Source of the DNA: Isoetes taiwanensis
Lineage: Eukaryota > Streptophyta > Lycopodiopsida > Isoetales > Isoetaceae
Reading direction: 5' to 3'
Assembly: GCA_021234155.1 (NCBI GenBank)
Contig: JAJEKV010000014.1
Location: forward strand, 21,717,513-21,781,512
Length of the DNA: 64,000 nt
In this document: one piece after another, positions 10,561 to 21,700 of the stretch
How positions within the stretch are numbered: the stretch's first letter is position 1
Layout of the letters: every line of letters begins with the position of its first letter
The notes under the pieces: generated by a model
Databases searched by the model: none
What the model was told of the DNA's origin: nothing
The model's input: the letters and a program-made list of their open reading frames with translations, nothing else
Translations under genes and position numbers: made by a program

Positions 10561-11604
10561 CCTGAGGCGTTATGGCATGCAAGGTATGGACATGTGGCTA
10601 CTATTGTTTTAGCATAAGCATCTAAGTTACAAATGGTCAAAGGCTTACCTTCCCTCAAATTTCATGAGCCACACTATCATGCATGTAGGTTGGGCAAGCA
10701 AGTCCAATTATCTTATCCATCTGAAGCTGAATTTCGTGCTGAATTTCCTCTTCAACTTGTACATTCTGATATTTGCTACTTACCGACCATTTCTCTTGGA
10801 GGGAACATGTATTTTCTTGTATTTGTTGATGACTTTAGTCGATATACTTGGGTACATCCACTTAAGGTTCGATCTCGAGCTTTTGAAACATATAAAATGT
10901 TTATATCATTGGTAGAAAACGAATTTTCATCTATTGTCAAAGCCTTAAGGACAGGTAATGCTAAGGAATACTTATCTGCTGAGTTTGAAGATTACCTTGG
11001 CAAGAAAGGGGTACATAGGCAGTTAAAAGTCCCATATGCTCATCCTCAAATTGGAGTGGCTGAGCGGAAAAATCGTACCTTGATGGATTTGGCATGGAGC
11101 ATGCTAAAACACAAAGGGCTACCTTTAAATTTTTGGGCTGAAGCAGTGATGATAGCAGCGTATGTGTCTAATAGAGCACCTACCAAAACACTTCACAATA
11201 TTACTCCATTTGAAAAGCTTTATAGTGTCAAGCCTGATATATCACATCTCAAAGACTTTGGCTGTTTGGCATATGCTACTTATTCGAGGAAGCTATCGCA
11301 AAAGACTGGTAAGCTATCTGATCGTGCATTAAAAGTTATTCTTATAGGCTATCCGCCTAATATGAAGGCATGGAGGTGTTATGATCCAGTTCGTAAACAA
11401 GTATTCTCTACAAGAAGTGTCCACTTTGTTGAAGATGCAGTCTATTCTCCAGAGTTTTATAGTTCGCCTGGTATTGATTATCATAAGGCTGTTTGCAATC
11501 TCCTTGAAGATGATACCTACTGTGAAGAGCAACAAGACTTATCGTCCATACCTTCTATGGCTAAAGTATCTAATTATGCCATAAATATCTCCAACATCTC
11601 ATAA
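10561..11604 (+). pseudogene. copia integrase with a lost catalytic Asp
   Basis: Integrase inserts element cDNA into the chromosome. The open frame 10633-11604 (323 codons) holds the catalytic core: HSDI, VDDFSRYTWVHPL, LRTGNAKEY and the Glu block GVAERKNRTL. In the family the second block normally reads (T/S)-D-N; here it is T-G-N, so the second catalytic Asp is Gly. The upstream zinc-binding segment (WHARYGHVATIV, then YHACRLGKQ) lies partly before the frame, has a stop at about 10615, and has His in place of one Cys. Confidence 0.88.
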
Positions 11605-11917
11605 GGTATATCTAGGCACATTCCAAGCAACCCAACAAATGTGCTCCATTCCTTCATCATTGGCTCCCACCTCAAACCCTTATAAAGGCATTGTCTCTGA
11701 GATTTCTGAAACATCTCAAACTTCAATTTGCATCTACCACCCCTGTTTTATCATCTGATTTATACATGATTGAGCGGCCTGAATTTGATGAAACTCACGA
11801 TGTTCCATCTGTTGAAACTAACGATGCTTCATCTGCTCCTCTTCAAAGGTCTTTACAAATCACTGCTTTGCCTACAATAGATTATTCCCTTACCAACATG
11901 CATTCCAATTATGCCTT
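11605..11917 (+). other. copia pol linker between integrase and RT
   Basis: Low-conservation linker typical of copia pol, here with frame changes. The family block ALW(L)AKVLAEKGP lies just before the RT frame. Confidence 0.5.
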
Positions 11918-12610
11918 ATGGCTAAGGTACTTGCTGAAAAAGGACCTATTAAGTATTACCAGACCGCAAAGCATCAACATTGGAATAAAGCTATGCATGA
12001 GGAGTTGGACATGCTGACTAAACAAGGAACATGGGAATTAGTTCCAGCACCTAAAGACAAAAACATTATTGGTGCTAAATGGATTTTCAAGATCAAATAT
12101 CATGCAGATGGCACTGTTTCCAGGTATAAAGCTAGATTAGTAGCTAAGGGTTATACTCAAGAAGAAGGATTCGATTATGGTGATGTGTTTGCACCAATAG
12201 TACGTTTGGACACTCTACGAGCTGTCTTGGCATTGGCTGCCAACAGGAAATGGCAAGTTTATCAGCTTGACTTCAAGTGTGCTTTTCTCAATGGTGAGTT
12301 GGAAGAAGAGCTTTTTATGCAGCAACCTCCTAGGTTTGCATATATCATTCATCCTACATATGTTTGTCATCTTAAGAAAAGTACATATGGCCTCAAACAA
12401 GCACCTAGATATTGGAATCATAAAATTAATTTCCATCTTGTTGATTTGGGATATGGCAGATCTCGAGCAGACCCAAACCTATATTTTCAGTTTCAAGGAG
12501 ATCTAGTTTCTATTCTCCTGCTATATGTGGACGATACGATAATAACAGGGGTTGCATTATTGATAGCACAAAGGAAGACCTCAAAGCTAGTTTTGAAGTC
12601 ACTGATTTAG
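11918..12610 (+). pseudogene. copia reverse transcriptase
   Basis: A 230-codon frame contains the copia RT blocks in order: KWIFKIKYHADGTVSRYKAR, LVAKGYTQEEGFDYGDVFAP, VYQLDFKCAFLNGELEEELF, STYGLKQAPRYWN and the catalytic LLYVDDTIITG. The catalytic YVDD is intact. The frame shifts soon after YVDD (about 12550-12610). The downstream part resumes in another frame at 12613. Confidence 0.92.
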
Positions 12611-12612
12611 GA

Positions 12613-13167
12613 TTGATGCATTACTATCTTGGCTTGGAAGTTTGGCAAACTTCTCAAGGAATATTTCTTACACAACAGAAGTACATTTCTGAAATTTTGG
12701 ATAAGTTTCATATGACAGATTGCAAGGCCTCACCTATTCCTTGTGATCCAGGTTATCATTTCACACTTGTATTAGATGAAGAGGCAGTGGACCCGACTCT
12801 CTATAGACAATTAATTAGAGCTTTGCAGTATGCTGAAAATACTCGCCCTGATATCGTTTACATAGTAGGAGTTCTCTCAAGGTTCATGACTGATCCCAAA
12901 ATGCCACACTAGAAAGCGGTTAAGAAAGTACTGCAATATCTTAAAGGCACTATTAAAGAAGGTCTTCACTATTCTCGTATGCATGATCTTAAGCTATTGT
13001 TGTACTCAGATTCTGATATGGCTTCATCAGATCTGCAAAAGAGAAAATGTCTTACAGGATTGTGTCTTTTTACGGAAACAATGCAGTTAGTTGGAAATCA
13101 AAGAAACAGACATCCAATAGTATTAGTACTACGAAAGCTGAATTGAAGGCACTTACTATGACGGTTC
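12613..13167 (+). pseudogene. copia RT C-terminus and RNase H, first part
   Basis: Blocks MMHYYLGLEV, IPCDPG, LYRQLIRALQYAENTRPDIV and VLSRFMTDPKMPH are followed by a stop. The RNase H part continues with KKVLQYLKGT, LYSDSDMAS and TKAELKALTMTVQE, partly in other frames. The RNase H frame reaches the TRIM at 13173 and resumes after it at about 13764 with LLWLIHLYEDVG. Confidence 0.85.
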
Positions 13168-13172
13168 AAGAG
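13168..13172. repeat. TRIM target-site duplication, left (aagag)
   Basis: aagag precedes the TRIM and recurs at 13759-13763 directly after it. The host RNase H reading frame is split exactly here. Confidence 0.88.
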
Positions 13173-13294
13173 TGATATGGTCTGTGGGGTATGGGATAAA
13201 GCCTGGAAAGGTTGGGGCCCATTGGATAACAATTTCCTTGAAGGATCCGCCCTTTTGGCATGTTGGTTAGCACGAGGGGGCTTAGTGCGTAACA

Positions 13295-13384
13295 TTTGGT
13301 ATCAGAGCCAAGGTTCAATTCCTCGTGGCAACATTGATGTGTTCCACATGCTTGAGGGCAAGCATCTCGAGGAGAGGGAGGAAT
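13295..13384 (+). other. TRIM internal domain 1 with primer site
   Basis: tggtatcagagcca starts at 13297 and matches the plant tRNA-iMet 3' end for 14 bases. The following aggttcaattcc still resembles the complement of the tRNA T-arm. The purine tract ends at 13384. Confidence 0.85.
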
Positions 13385-13409
13385 TGATATGGTCTGTGGG
13401 GTATGGAAT

Positions 13410-13512
13410 AAAGCCTTGTAGAGGTTGGGGCCCATTGGATAACGATTTCCTTGAAGGATTCGCCCCAAAGCCTTATAGAGGTTGGGACCCATTTTCCTTG
13501 AAGGATTCGCCC
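13410..13512 (+). repeat. Partial internal duplication inside TRIM LTR 2
   Basis: Two imperfect units beginning aaagcctt (13410 and 13467) make the middle LTR 170 bp long, compared with 122 and 114 bp for the outer ones. Confidence 0.75.
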
Positions 13513-13554
13513 TTTTGGTGCATTGGTTATCACTAGAGGTGCTAGTGCGTAACA

Positions 13555-13644
13555 TTTGGTATCAGAGCCAAGGTTCAATTCTTCGTGGCAACATTGATGT
13601 GTTCTACATGCTTGAGGGCAAGCATCTCAAGGAGGGGGAGGAAT
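13555..13644 (+). other. TRIM internal domain 2 with primer site
   Basis: A second copy of the 90-bp internal domain, nearly identical to 13295-13384, with the same primer site and purine tract. Confidence 0.85.
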
Positions 13645-13763
13645 TGATATAGTCTGTGGGGTATGGGATAAAGCCTGTAAAGGTTGGGGCCCATCGGATA
13701 ACAATTTCCTTGAAGGATCCGCCATGTTGGTTAGCACTAGGGGGCTTAGTGCGTAACAAAGAG

Positions 13764-14069
13764 CTTCTCTGGCTCATACACTTGTATGAAGATGTGGGAG
13801 TGCTGATCAAGCCATCACATTTATTTTGTGACAACAATGGATCCATTTCACATGCCAAAGACTATAAAATGCATCTACAGATCAAACATCTTGATATAAA
13901 GTTGTGTTTTGTTCGTGAACCTTTGGAGACTGGGCTTATGGTGCTTCAATATTGGCATACTAAAGATCAGTTGGCAGATGATTTCATTAAACCTCTCTCC
14001 ATAGCAAGCTTTACTCAAATGAAACAAAGCCTTCATCTCTCAGATGTTGTTCTCAAGGGGGGGAAATGA
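13764..14069 (+). pseudogene. copia RNase H, second part
   Basis: This continues the copia RNase H after the TRIM. Blocks LLWLIHLYEDVG, SHLFCDNNGSISHAKD, IKHLDIKLCFVRE and HTKDQLADDFIKPL are the standard copia C-terminal motifs. The polyprotein ends at the TGA at 14067-14069. Confidence 0.88.
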
Positions 14070-14128
14070 GATCAATTTGTTTTTTTCATGTTGCTCATTT
14101 TATTTCACTGTCATAAACAACCATGCTG

Positions 14129-14141
14129 GTCATCAGGGGGA
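14129..14141 (+). promoter_or_regulatory. copia polypurine tract
   Basis: catcaggggga lies directly before the 3' LTR and primes plus-strand synthesis in this family. A second purine run (caagggggggaaatgaga) lies 70 bp upstream. Confidence 0.7.
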
Positions 14142-14328
14142 TGTTAGTATAAAATACGTACGTATTTTAGTATAGATGATTCAGCATAGTATTGTACGTA
14201 TCTAGGGGTGTCTATAAACACCTAAGCCACGTTAGTTAGAAGATTCACATTTCTCAGAGTCTATCAGCCACTGATTGGCGTCTTCATCTGTCTTCTTACC
14301 TTCATAATATACATATGTTCTTCTAACA
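14142..14328 (+). repeat. copia 3' LTR
   Basis: Begins TGTTAG and ends TCTAACA, 187 bp, aligned to 8655-8841 without gaps and with about 13 mismatches. It is followed by the gattc duplication. Confidence 0.93.
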
Positions 14329-14333
14329 GATTC

Positions 14334-15870
14334 AAACCAATGAACTAGAAAAAATTAAGTAAAACATGGCTCTATGAATAAGAATAAGTCCACTTGGATT
14401 TTATGTTTGTGGATTAGCTAACTTCCAAGAAGGAAGAACAATCATAGGCTCTATTCATAAAGTAAAGTAGAGATTATAGCCCAAAACCAAGTAACAACAC
14501 AAAGGAAAAAAACCAAACAAGGAAAAAATGCCCGAAGGAAATGAATAACAAATGAGTGCCTGGCGCCAATCCTATAGAATAAGGATTGTTATGGAGCAAA
14601 GTGGCACTCCATCTTATAGATCAGATATAGGACAATAAAGGATGGGCGCGTTGGACATACATGAAACAGATCCATCTGAAATGGCATATCAATATAACCG
14701 CACCAGCACAAGAAAATCAAATGGATGTACATCGAGACGAAAGAAAAGAAGGAAATGTTGCTTACAAAGACATGTCCTCATAGCTTGCCATCGGTACTGT
14801 GGTCTTCTAAGGCCACCATCATCGATCGGCGCTGTCTATACCTAGAAGGAATTGGAAAGAAAATAGGGAAGGCGGGAAATGAAAGAGGGAGCGGGCAATA
14901 TTTGTTTTATCCCAATATTGGTTGGTGCAAAATATAACATTCTTAGCATAAAGGGACCATGTTTCATTCCTTGTTTAAGTGTTTCTAAGTTTTTGCAACA
15001 TGGATTTGTACTTGCTCACTGTATATAGAGCTGCTTGATAACTGCATTATAAAAAACTGCATGTCTAATTTGCACGTCCAATTTAATATTTTATAAGTTC
15101 GTTTAAATTTATATATGAGTAGCTACAAATGGACGAGTAAAGCATGAGAATTGGCATGAGTACATGTAATTTATGTGGAAAGTATCCATTATATGCAGAA
15201 AGGACTTTAATCGATTAAACTTCAATGTTACATGAAGTTTTACTTCGTGGCCATAAAAATAGTCATTAAGAGAGTACCATCAAGAAGTTCGATTTACATT
15301 TGTTTTTTCCAAGACTAGATTGACAGCTAGCATTTGATATCCAACTTAGAACACCCACTCAGATAACTTGTTGGATGAAGACTCATGTGCCATATATAAG
15401 CAGATTGATGATACACAATTGGAATTAAGAACTGAATCTCCCAACACCGTCACAGGGTGGAGTGTCCGCTTCCATACATCTTAAAACCATCTAGACATTC
15501 AAACACTTTATAAGATAAGTAAAATTTATATTGCAACTGGGAGAATGAGTTGTCGTGGTTTCTTACAGATACCTTCCTAACAACACCTTATGACCATTAA
15601 ATAATAGCTATTAGGGTTTTCCTGGCCCTATATAGAGACTAAACTATCACTTTTCAGCATGCCACAAGGGCAAAAACTTCTTGGTATTTCTCGAAAGAGT
15701 GTCAAATACTATCAATGGCGATCCTTCTCATTCACAAGCTCATTATAGAAAACATTGTCCACTTGTAGATTTTAAGTCAAGAAGTTCGTATCATATTTAC
15801 TACTATATCTTCAATGCTTACACATTTTCAATACATATTAACTCAAAAAATTTTGCACAATACGACAACA
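14334..15870. other. Intergenic between copia and L1, nothing firmly recognised
   Basis: Contains short ORFs at 14642-14937 with basic runs but no family signal. By position this is the right flank of the site into which the copia element inserted. The rest is AT-rich and featureless to me. Confidence 0.45.
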
Positions 15871-15883
15871 ATATCCTAATCGA
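15871..15883. repeat. L1 target-site duplication, left
   Basis: atatcctaatcga here is repeated exactly after the poly(A) at 21741-21753. A perfect 13-bp duplication defines both ends of the LINE. Confidence 0.93.
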
Positions 15884-15968
15884 GAATGTTTATACCCCAT
15901 TATGAATCGCTTCAGGTAACCTAGCTATGGACGCTAGCGCCTGAAGCTCGGGTTCTGACGGCGAAACT

Positions 15969-17188
15969 TTGATAGGCGATATCTCTCTTATCTGGTGTCA
16001 GATTTTGGCGTGCTTGGGCTCTTGGAAAGCTTGCTCCGAGCTCTTTCTGCATGTGAGCAGTAGCTGTTTTGCATGTGGCTTGTTGCCTCAAATAGCTGAT
16101 TTCCGGACTGGTTCGGATGTCACGGCTCCTGCCAGACAGGCTGATGGGGGATCGATTGAGGCTCATGGCTTGGGGCTGAAGCCAAGGGAGATGGCGAGGA
16201 GAAAGAATCCTACAGTAAAGGGGAAGGGCGCGGGTCTCGGCGTGCATGAAGAGGCGCGGGTTGTAGGAAGTGGCATGCAATTTGTGGCAGAGATGAGGGA
16301 GCTCTTGGAATCCCCTTCGGTTGAGAGGTATATGGATTGCTCTTCCTCTCAGTATAATTTTGAGACCCCAGTAGATTATGTTTTGGAGACTCCGGTCTTG
16401 ATTCCATCAAGCATGCCCCCTTTGGAAGATGGATCTGTGATGCCCTCTTCCCCTGTGCTTAGGACGGGATCACTTGCTGGTGATGCGCCCTCTTCTAGGG
16501 TGCGGCATGGTGTGCATGTAGATGATGTGCCTCATGGGGTGCCTCTGGATACCTCTCAGGGTGCCAGGGCAGCAGCCCCAACTCCTGTGCGCCCTGCCTG
16601 GCAGAGCAATGACACTGTTGCTCGCATCACTCGGCCGGGGTTTTCAGATTGGATCAAGCGCAAGGCTCCGGAGTGTAGGACTGCCCGTGTTCAAGAAGCT
16701 CTGCAATTTGTGGAGGATCATCACTCTGTTGACTTGCAGGCAGCTCTTCCAGGGACTCCATGGATAGATATTGATCATACCAGACATGTTCAGACCATTG
16801 AGAATCTAGTTTCATTTGCGGTATTGGGCTACTTCACGGGATACATATTGGACACGAGGAGGTTTAGCTCTTGGCTTGCCGGACATCTGAGGCGGATTGG
16901 TTTGCCCAGGTATCAGTCTCTGAAATTCCTACCAATAATTTCTTCATAATCACGTTTGAGGCTGAGTCTTCCGTGCGGCCGTTGGTTAGTCGAGGGGTGG
17001 ATACTTTGGGTGAATCATGTGTGTTGTATCAGTATTATACTCCGGCAATGTCCACCAGTTCTTTGACAACGGTTAAAATTCCATGTTGGTTCCAGATTCA
17101 GGATCTTCCTCTTGATCTAATGGTGCCTGATTTTTTGGTTTCTATGGCTAATGGCCTGGGTGTATATTTGGCTCATTCTATTGTGTAG
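15969..17188 (+). pseudogene. L1 ORF1 (RNA-binding protein), frameshifted
   Basis: ORF1 proteins coat LINE RNA. The frame 15969-16949 (326 codons; a start at 16190, MARRKNPTVKG, is also possible) has a disordered N-terminal half and then an ordered block with RFSSWLAGHL. A frameshift near 16900 moves the reading to 16871-17188. There FFIITFEAES and VKIPCWFQIQDLPLDLMVPD resemble the DUF4283-type domain seen in plant L1 ORF1 proteins. The frame ends at 17188. The downstream GR-rich stretch (17455-17620) is probably the remaining C-terminal tail. Confidence 0.75.
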
Positions 17189-17869
17189 GTCCCCAAGATC
17201 TGTGTTGCTCTACCTGCTTTGCAGCCTGTGCCCACTTCTCTTCCAGTGCATAGTGGTCCCTGGCATTTTCTCTTCTGATTGAAGCTTTTGAATGGCTCTG
17301 AGATCCAGTAGATGTTTCCATCTATTGTGCTACCATTTGACCCTGTTGTTGATCCTGCTGGTGCTTGTGATGTGGTAGGGGTTGCGGGTGCTTTTGCAGG
17401 GGCCCGGATTCCTCTGTTCCTGAGGCAACATGCAAAGGATTCCGTGGTGCAGTGAGTGGAGTTGGACGAGGTGGTGTGGTTGGGAGAGGTGGTGTGGGAC
17501 GAGGCCGGGGCAGGCTTGCTGCTGGCCGCCCATTAGATGACGAGGCTAGGGGACGCGGTGGCTCAGGGGAGGGCTCAGATGATGATTTGGTTGTGGAGGG
17601 GCTGGTGATCCTGCTGGGGATGTCCCGGTAGCGGTATGTGCTGAGCATGAGGTGGCCGGAGCAGCCCGGTTGGAGGTAGAGACTAGTGTGGCCCATGACT
17701 CTATGGAGGTGCCTGGGGGACTTCCAACACGTGTTGGAAGTGGAGTGTCACGTAGAGCGGTTGTGGGTCACTTTGTTGTGATTAATCCTCTGGCTCTAGA
17801 TGATGACTCTGTGGAGTTGGCTGATGGCCTGGTGGGTAGGCATGTGGGGCTTGACACTTCTCCTCCGGG
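17189..17869 (+). other. L1 ORF1 tail / spacer, Gly-Arg-rich
   Basis: In one plus frame 17455-17620 reads as an RG-rich segment (VGRGGVVGRGGVGRGRGR) followed by an acidic stretch, as in nucleic-acid-binding tails. The frame is open only in part. Confidence 0.5.
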
Positions 17870-18760
17870 ATGAATAGGTCGATCCTCAGTTGGAATGTGG
17901 GGGGAGGGGGGGGGGTGCGGTCCTCTAATAGTAAGAGGGCCCGTGTTTCTTTGGTACTTCGGCAGTTGCATCTTGATATTGTTTGCATTCAGGAGCATAA
18001 GTGTCACATGGGTGATATGTCCAGGCTCATGAATATGGTTGGTAGGCAGCTTGTCTCTATTGCTTCTTCTTCTGGGCGGACTAGTGGGGGTACTCTTATT
18101 GCTTGGAGGATGGATGTGCAAGTCACATACTCTGCTGCAGACAGGTTTGGTCGGTGGGCAATAATTAAGTGGTTGGAGGGAGGGCAAGAGTGGGGGATTG
18201 TTAATGTTTATGCCCCTAATCAGCCTTCTCAGCGGGGTGCTTTATGGGCCACAATCCGGAATAAGTTCTTGAGCCCTTGGTGGGTTGCGGTGTCGCTTTA
18301 GTTCTTTGTTAGGGGACTTCAATATGGTAGAGCGAGTAGAGGATCGCCTCAGTTCTCGAACCCGCATTATGCATGGGTTTGAGAGGGACCCGAGAGTCTT
18401 GTTTGTTGCAGGATTTGGCCTTGGTTGAGGTCCCTGGGGACTTGTCTTTCACCTATTGTAATAGGCAGATTGGTGCAGGCCGGGCGTATGCTAGGCATGA
18501 CCGGTGCTATGCTTCCCCATGCGCACTGGATGGTGTGCCCTCTTTGCACCGGAGTAACATTCTGTCTACCTCCATTTCTGATCATTACCCTCAGGTTTTG
18601 TCCAACGGGATCGCGGTTGCCTCTTGGCCCTCTAGGACGGTGTTCCGCTTTGAACACCCGGCTTCACCGGCGATCTGGATTTCGGCCCGGGCCGGGAGTT
18701 GTGGCTTGATACCTTTTCATCTCCTCGGGGTATATGCGGTATGGTGACCGCGTTGGCGAG
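17870..18760 (+). pseudogene. L1 ORF2 endonuclease domain
   Basis: The AP-type endonuclease nicks target DNA. Visible motifs are ILSWNVGG (family: SWN), DIVCIQEHK with the metal-binding Glu, VNVYAPN, LGDFNMVERVEDR (in a shifted frame at about 18310) and SDHYPQVL near 18580. All core residues except the exact first motif spacing are still recognisable. A G-run at 17897-17909 adds Gly codons after SWNV. Frameshifts near 18300 and 18370 break the ORF. Confidence 0.82.
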
Positions 18761-19199
18761 GTGAAGCATTTTGCCAAGGTCTTTGGTAGGCAGCGTGTGC
18801 TACAGGAGCGGCAGTAGTTGCATGGTCTCTATCAGGAGTTGGAGAAGATTCGGGCGCAGCCTTTTGATGGCATTAGGGAGAATGCAGTGTTGTAGCGTAT
18901 TATTGCTCTGGAGCAGGTTAAAGTGCGTGAGACGCTGCGGTGAAGGCGGCCCTTACCGTTGAAGGAGGGGACACAAGTTCGCCGATGTTCTTCGAGCAAG
19001 GCTAGGGCAAAATATCAAAATCTATGGCGTCCCTTGCTTTGCCTGATGGCCAGACTTTGGAGGACCCCGCTGATTTGCAGCGGTATATGCATGCTCATTT
19101 CTCAGGGTTTTTCGCACAACGCACTCTTCCCTATGAGCAGGAGATGCAGGAGCTTGTTTTGGGACTGTTAAGCCATCTATTCTGCCTCACCAGCGTGAG

Positions 19200-20170
19200 A
19201 GCTTGGAGCAGGAGCTATCCAGAGAGGATTTAGCAGAGGCATGTATGTGCACGGCCAAGGATAAATGTCCTGGGCTGGATGGCATCCCTGTGGAGTTCTT
19301 TCAGACTTATTGGGAGTGGGCTGGTGAGTCTGTGTACCAGGTGTATCTTGAGTTGTTGTAGTCTTCTCAAATGGATAGGATCTTGAATACCGCATGCATT
19401 TCCTTCATTCCTAAGGTTAAGCAACCTTCTACCATTAATGATTGGAGGCCTATCTCCTTGTTGTCCTCTGTGTACAAGATTGTTGTGAAAGCCATGGCAG
19501 AGAAGTTGAAGCCGGTGTTGACCTCTTCCATTAGTAAGGTGCAGTCTGGGTTTGTTCCTGGGAGGAACATTTTGACTAATGTTGTTGCAGCTTATGAGGG
19601 CCTTTATTGGGCCAGGAGAACAGGTCAAGGCATTGCCTATCTTAAGTTTGACTTTGCCAAAGCTTACGATAGTGTCCATTGGGAGTTCTTGTCTGCCATG
19701 ATGTTAGCGTTGGGTTGTGGTCCACGCTTTACAGAGACAGTCATGAAGCTGCATAGGTCAGCACGGGCTACGGTGGTGTGCCAGGGTGAACCATCCGCCT
19801 TTTTCTCCTTAGGCAGAGGGGTGCGTCAGGGGTGCCCTTTGGCGCCGTTTTTGTTTACGATTGTGGCGGAGGCACTGTCTCAGTTGTTTTTGGCTGCAGT
19901 GGAGGAGGGGGTGGTGGATGGGCTTCGGATGCAGGATGGTAGTCAGCAGATTATTAACCAGTTCGCCGATGACACTTTCCTCTTCTTGGTGGCAGAAGAG
20001 AGGAATCTGCGGAATGTGAAGGGTTTACTGGATACTTTCTCCTTGGCCTCGGGCATTCTTCTGAATTGGGGTAAATGCTCTGCATTATGGGCCCAGCTGA
20101 CTCCGCCTCCCCCTTGTTTGGCTCTATTCCCTTGGAAGGTGCTTCCAGGTAATGTGTGTACTAAGCTGAG
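19200..20170 (+). pseudogene. L1 ORF2 reverse transcriptase
   Basis: The open frame 19371-20201 (276 codons) contains the L1 RT blocks: ISFIPKVKQPSTINDWRPIS, VQSGFVPGRNILTNV, YLKFDFAKAYDSVHWEFL, GVRQGCPLAPFLFTIVAEAL and the catalytic box NQFADDTFLFL. FADD is intact. Upstream, KDKCPGLDGIPVEFF-like sequence at about 19258-19300 belongs to the RT N-terminus, separated by a stop at about 19361 where the family has Q or S. Confidence 0.9.
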
Positions 20171-21700
20171 GGGATGTTTCCATGTGGAGGGTGTGGGATG
20201 AGATTTTACAGGGGTTGCAGAAACACCTCAATTGGTGGAAAGGTAGCAAGTTGTCCATGGCAGGTAGGATCACTATTGCCAAGTCAGTACTTTGTAGCAC
20301 TCATGTGTATACAGCATCTGCGATGTTAGCTCCTGAGGGTAAGATACAGGCTTTGGATAAGATTGTTTGAAATTTTGTGCGGGGCAGGGATGATGAAGGG
20401 GCGGTTGTTAAAGTGGCTTGGTGGAAGTGTCTCCGCCCTCGGGAGTATGGGGGCTTGGCCATTCTGGATTTGGCGCTGCAGAGTAAGGTGTTGGTCTCCA
20501 AGTTTGTTTGGAGCACTCTGCAGGATGGAGCATCTTCTCCTGGTGCGGCGCTGTTGTTGCAGTCTCTTCGCCATTGTGTGGCATTTGGGAAGCCGTCTGT
20601 GCATGCGGAGTTGCCTTGGGCACTGTTGTATGGTCTCCGGCCTTTCCCACTGTGGCGTTGCGGGCTTGGGATCATGTGCGTGTGCTCTTCCAGCTAGATT
20701 ATGCCTCAGTTTATCACCACTCTTCTCCTTTCTTGTGGGTTCCTCTACCCCCTTCGCACTTGCCATTGGCTGCCACTGTGCATGCTCGGACGTAGGCCCG
20801 TTGGAGGCGAGCTGATGTGCTCACTTTGGAGGATTGGTATTGGTCGTGGGAGTTCTTTCGAGCTCGTTTTCACCTGAGGGGCAGTGACCGGGCTATCTGG
20901 GAACAAGTGGCGGGGAGTATTCCGCTACACATACCTATAGTCCCTCAGGATGATGTGGTGGTGCAGGTTTGGAAGGTTCATCCGGATGTTGTGTCTTCTC
21001 GTTTTGTGCGGTCTTGTTATCAGGTGCTGGCTATTCATGACACTCTGCCCCCTTCTGGCAAGTGGTCTCTGCAGCTTCCGGGTTCTCGATGGCTTCGGTT
21101 TGGGCGTGGACATGGAGCTCACTTCCCCACCGAAGGTTAGGGTGCTTCGCGCGGCGGTGGTGCACCACCGTATCGGGGTGAATGCCCTTGTGAGTCGGGC
21201 TTTAGGCTGGGTGTGAGCCCTCTCTCGCCTTTGTTGTGGCCTTCATCGTGAGACCGCGGGGCGTTATGCGGTTTTATGCCCTCACTTGCGTGCTGCCTGG
21301 ATTGGGTCGGGGCTCTGCTTTGAGTGAGATTGACTAGCCGCCAGATTCTTTGCTTCATGTGTATCTGGTGCTTGGCCGCTCTTGCGGCGACGCATACTGC
21401 ATATGTGCGTGGCTTGGTTGGTATGACCGATTTGGAAGCGGCGGTTGTGGATCTTTCGGGGATTCAAGAACTTTGTAGCCTCTCTGATTCCTCGACTCAG
21501 GTACAAGCTATTTCAAAGCTTTCTGGTGTTCCCGGGATTAGTAGAGCGGAAGTTTGCCATTTGGCGGGACTTCTTGGATGTTGTAGATGGTCATGGTCGG
21601 TTTGTACAGCAGTAGAGTTGCAGTTTTTCTGTGAGTTTGTTGTGGAGTGTCGAGGTATCGCTGTCTCTTTGGGGCAGTTCTCCTTCCTCCTCACTTGCTT
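20171..21700 (+). pseudogene. L1 ORF2 C-terminal region with zf-RVT-like segment
   Basis: The sequence reads in alternating frames: KHLNWWKGSKLSMAGRITI, then ARPREYGGLAILDL-type blocks. Near 21130 come VVHHRIGVNALVSR and CGLHRETAG, which fit the zinc-binding zf-RVT module found after plant L1 RTs. Multiple stops show decay. Confidence 0.72.

Larger units (their letters stand above)
13173..13758 (+). mobile_element. Tandem TRIM retrotransposon (LTR-int-LTR-int-LTR)
   Basis: Three terminal repeats, each starting TGATAT and ending GTAACA, lie at 13173-13294, 13385-13554 and 13645-13758. They alternate with two 90-bp internal domains (13295-13384 and 13555-13644). Each internal domain starts with a tRNA-iMet primer site two bases after the LTR and ends with a purine-rich tract (gaggagagggaggaa and variant). 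There is no coding capacity. The size, layout and perfect 5-bp duplication match terminal-repeat retrotransposons in miniature. The three-LTR form is the known tandem arrangement that can arise by recombination between copies. Confidence 0.9.
8655..14328 (+). mobile_element. Ty1/copia LTR retrotransposon, complete but defective
   Basis: Both 187-bp LTRs, the primer binding site, gag, protease, integrase, RT, RNase H and polypurine tract are present in copia order, flanked by the gattc duplication. The LTRs differ at about 13 of 187 positions by eye (about 93% identity), so the insertion is not recent. Stops and frameshifts in gag and pol, a changed integrase catalytic residue, and a TRIM inserted in RNase H (13173-13758) make the copy non-autonomous. 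Confidence 0.95.

Noticed and set aside
13297-13330. tRNA-like sequence (tggtatcagagccaaggttcaa, split as a primer site)
   Set aside because: It is the retrotransposon primer-binding site, complementary to tRNA-iMet, repeated in each TRIM internal domain. No cloverleaf can be formed.
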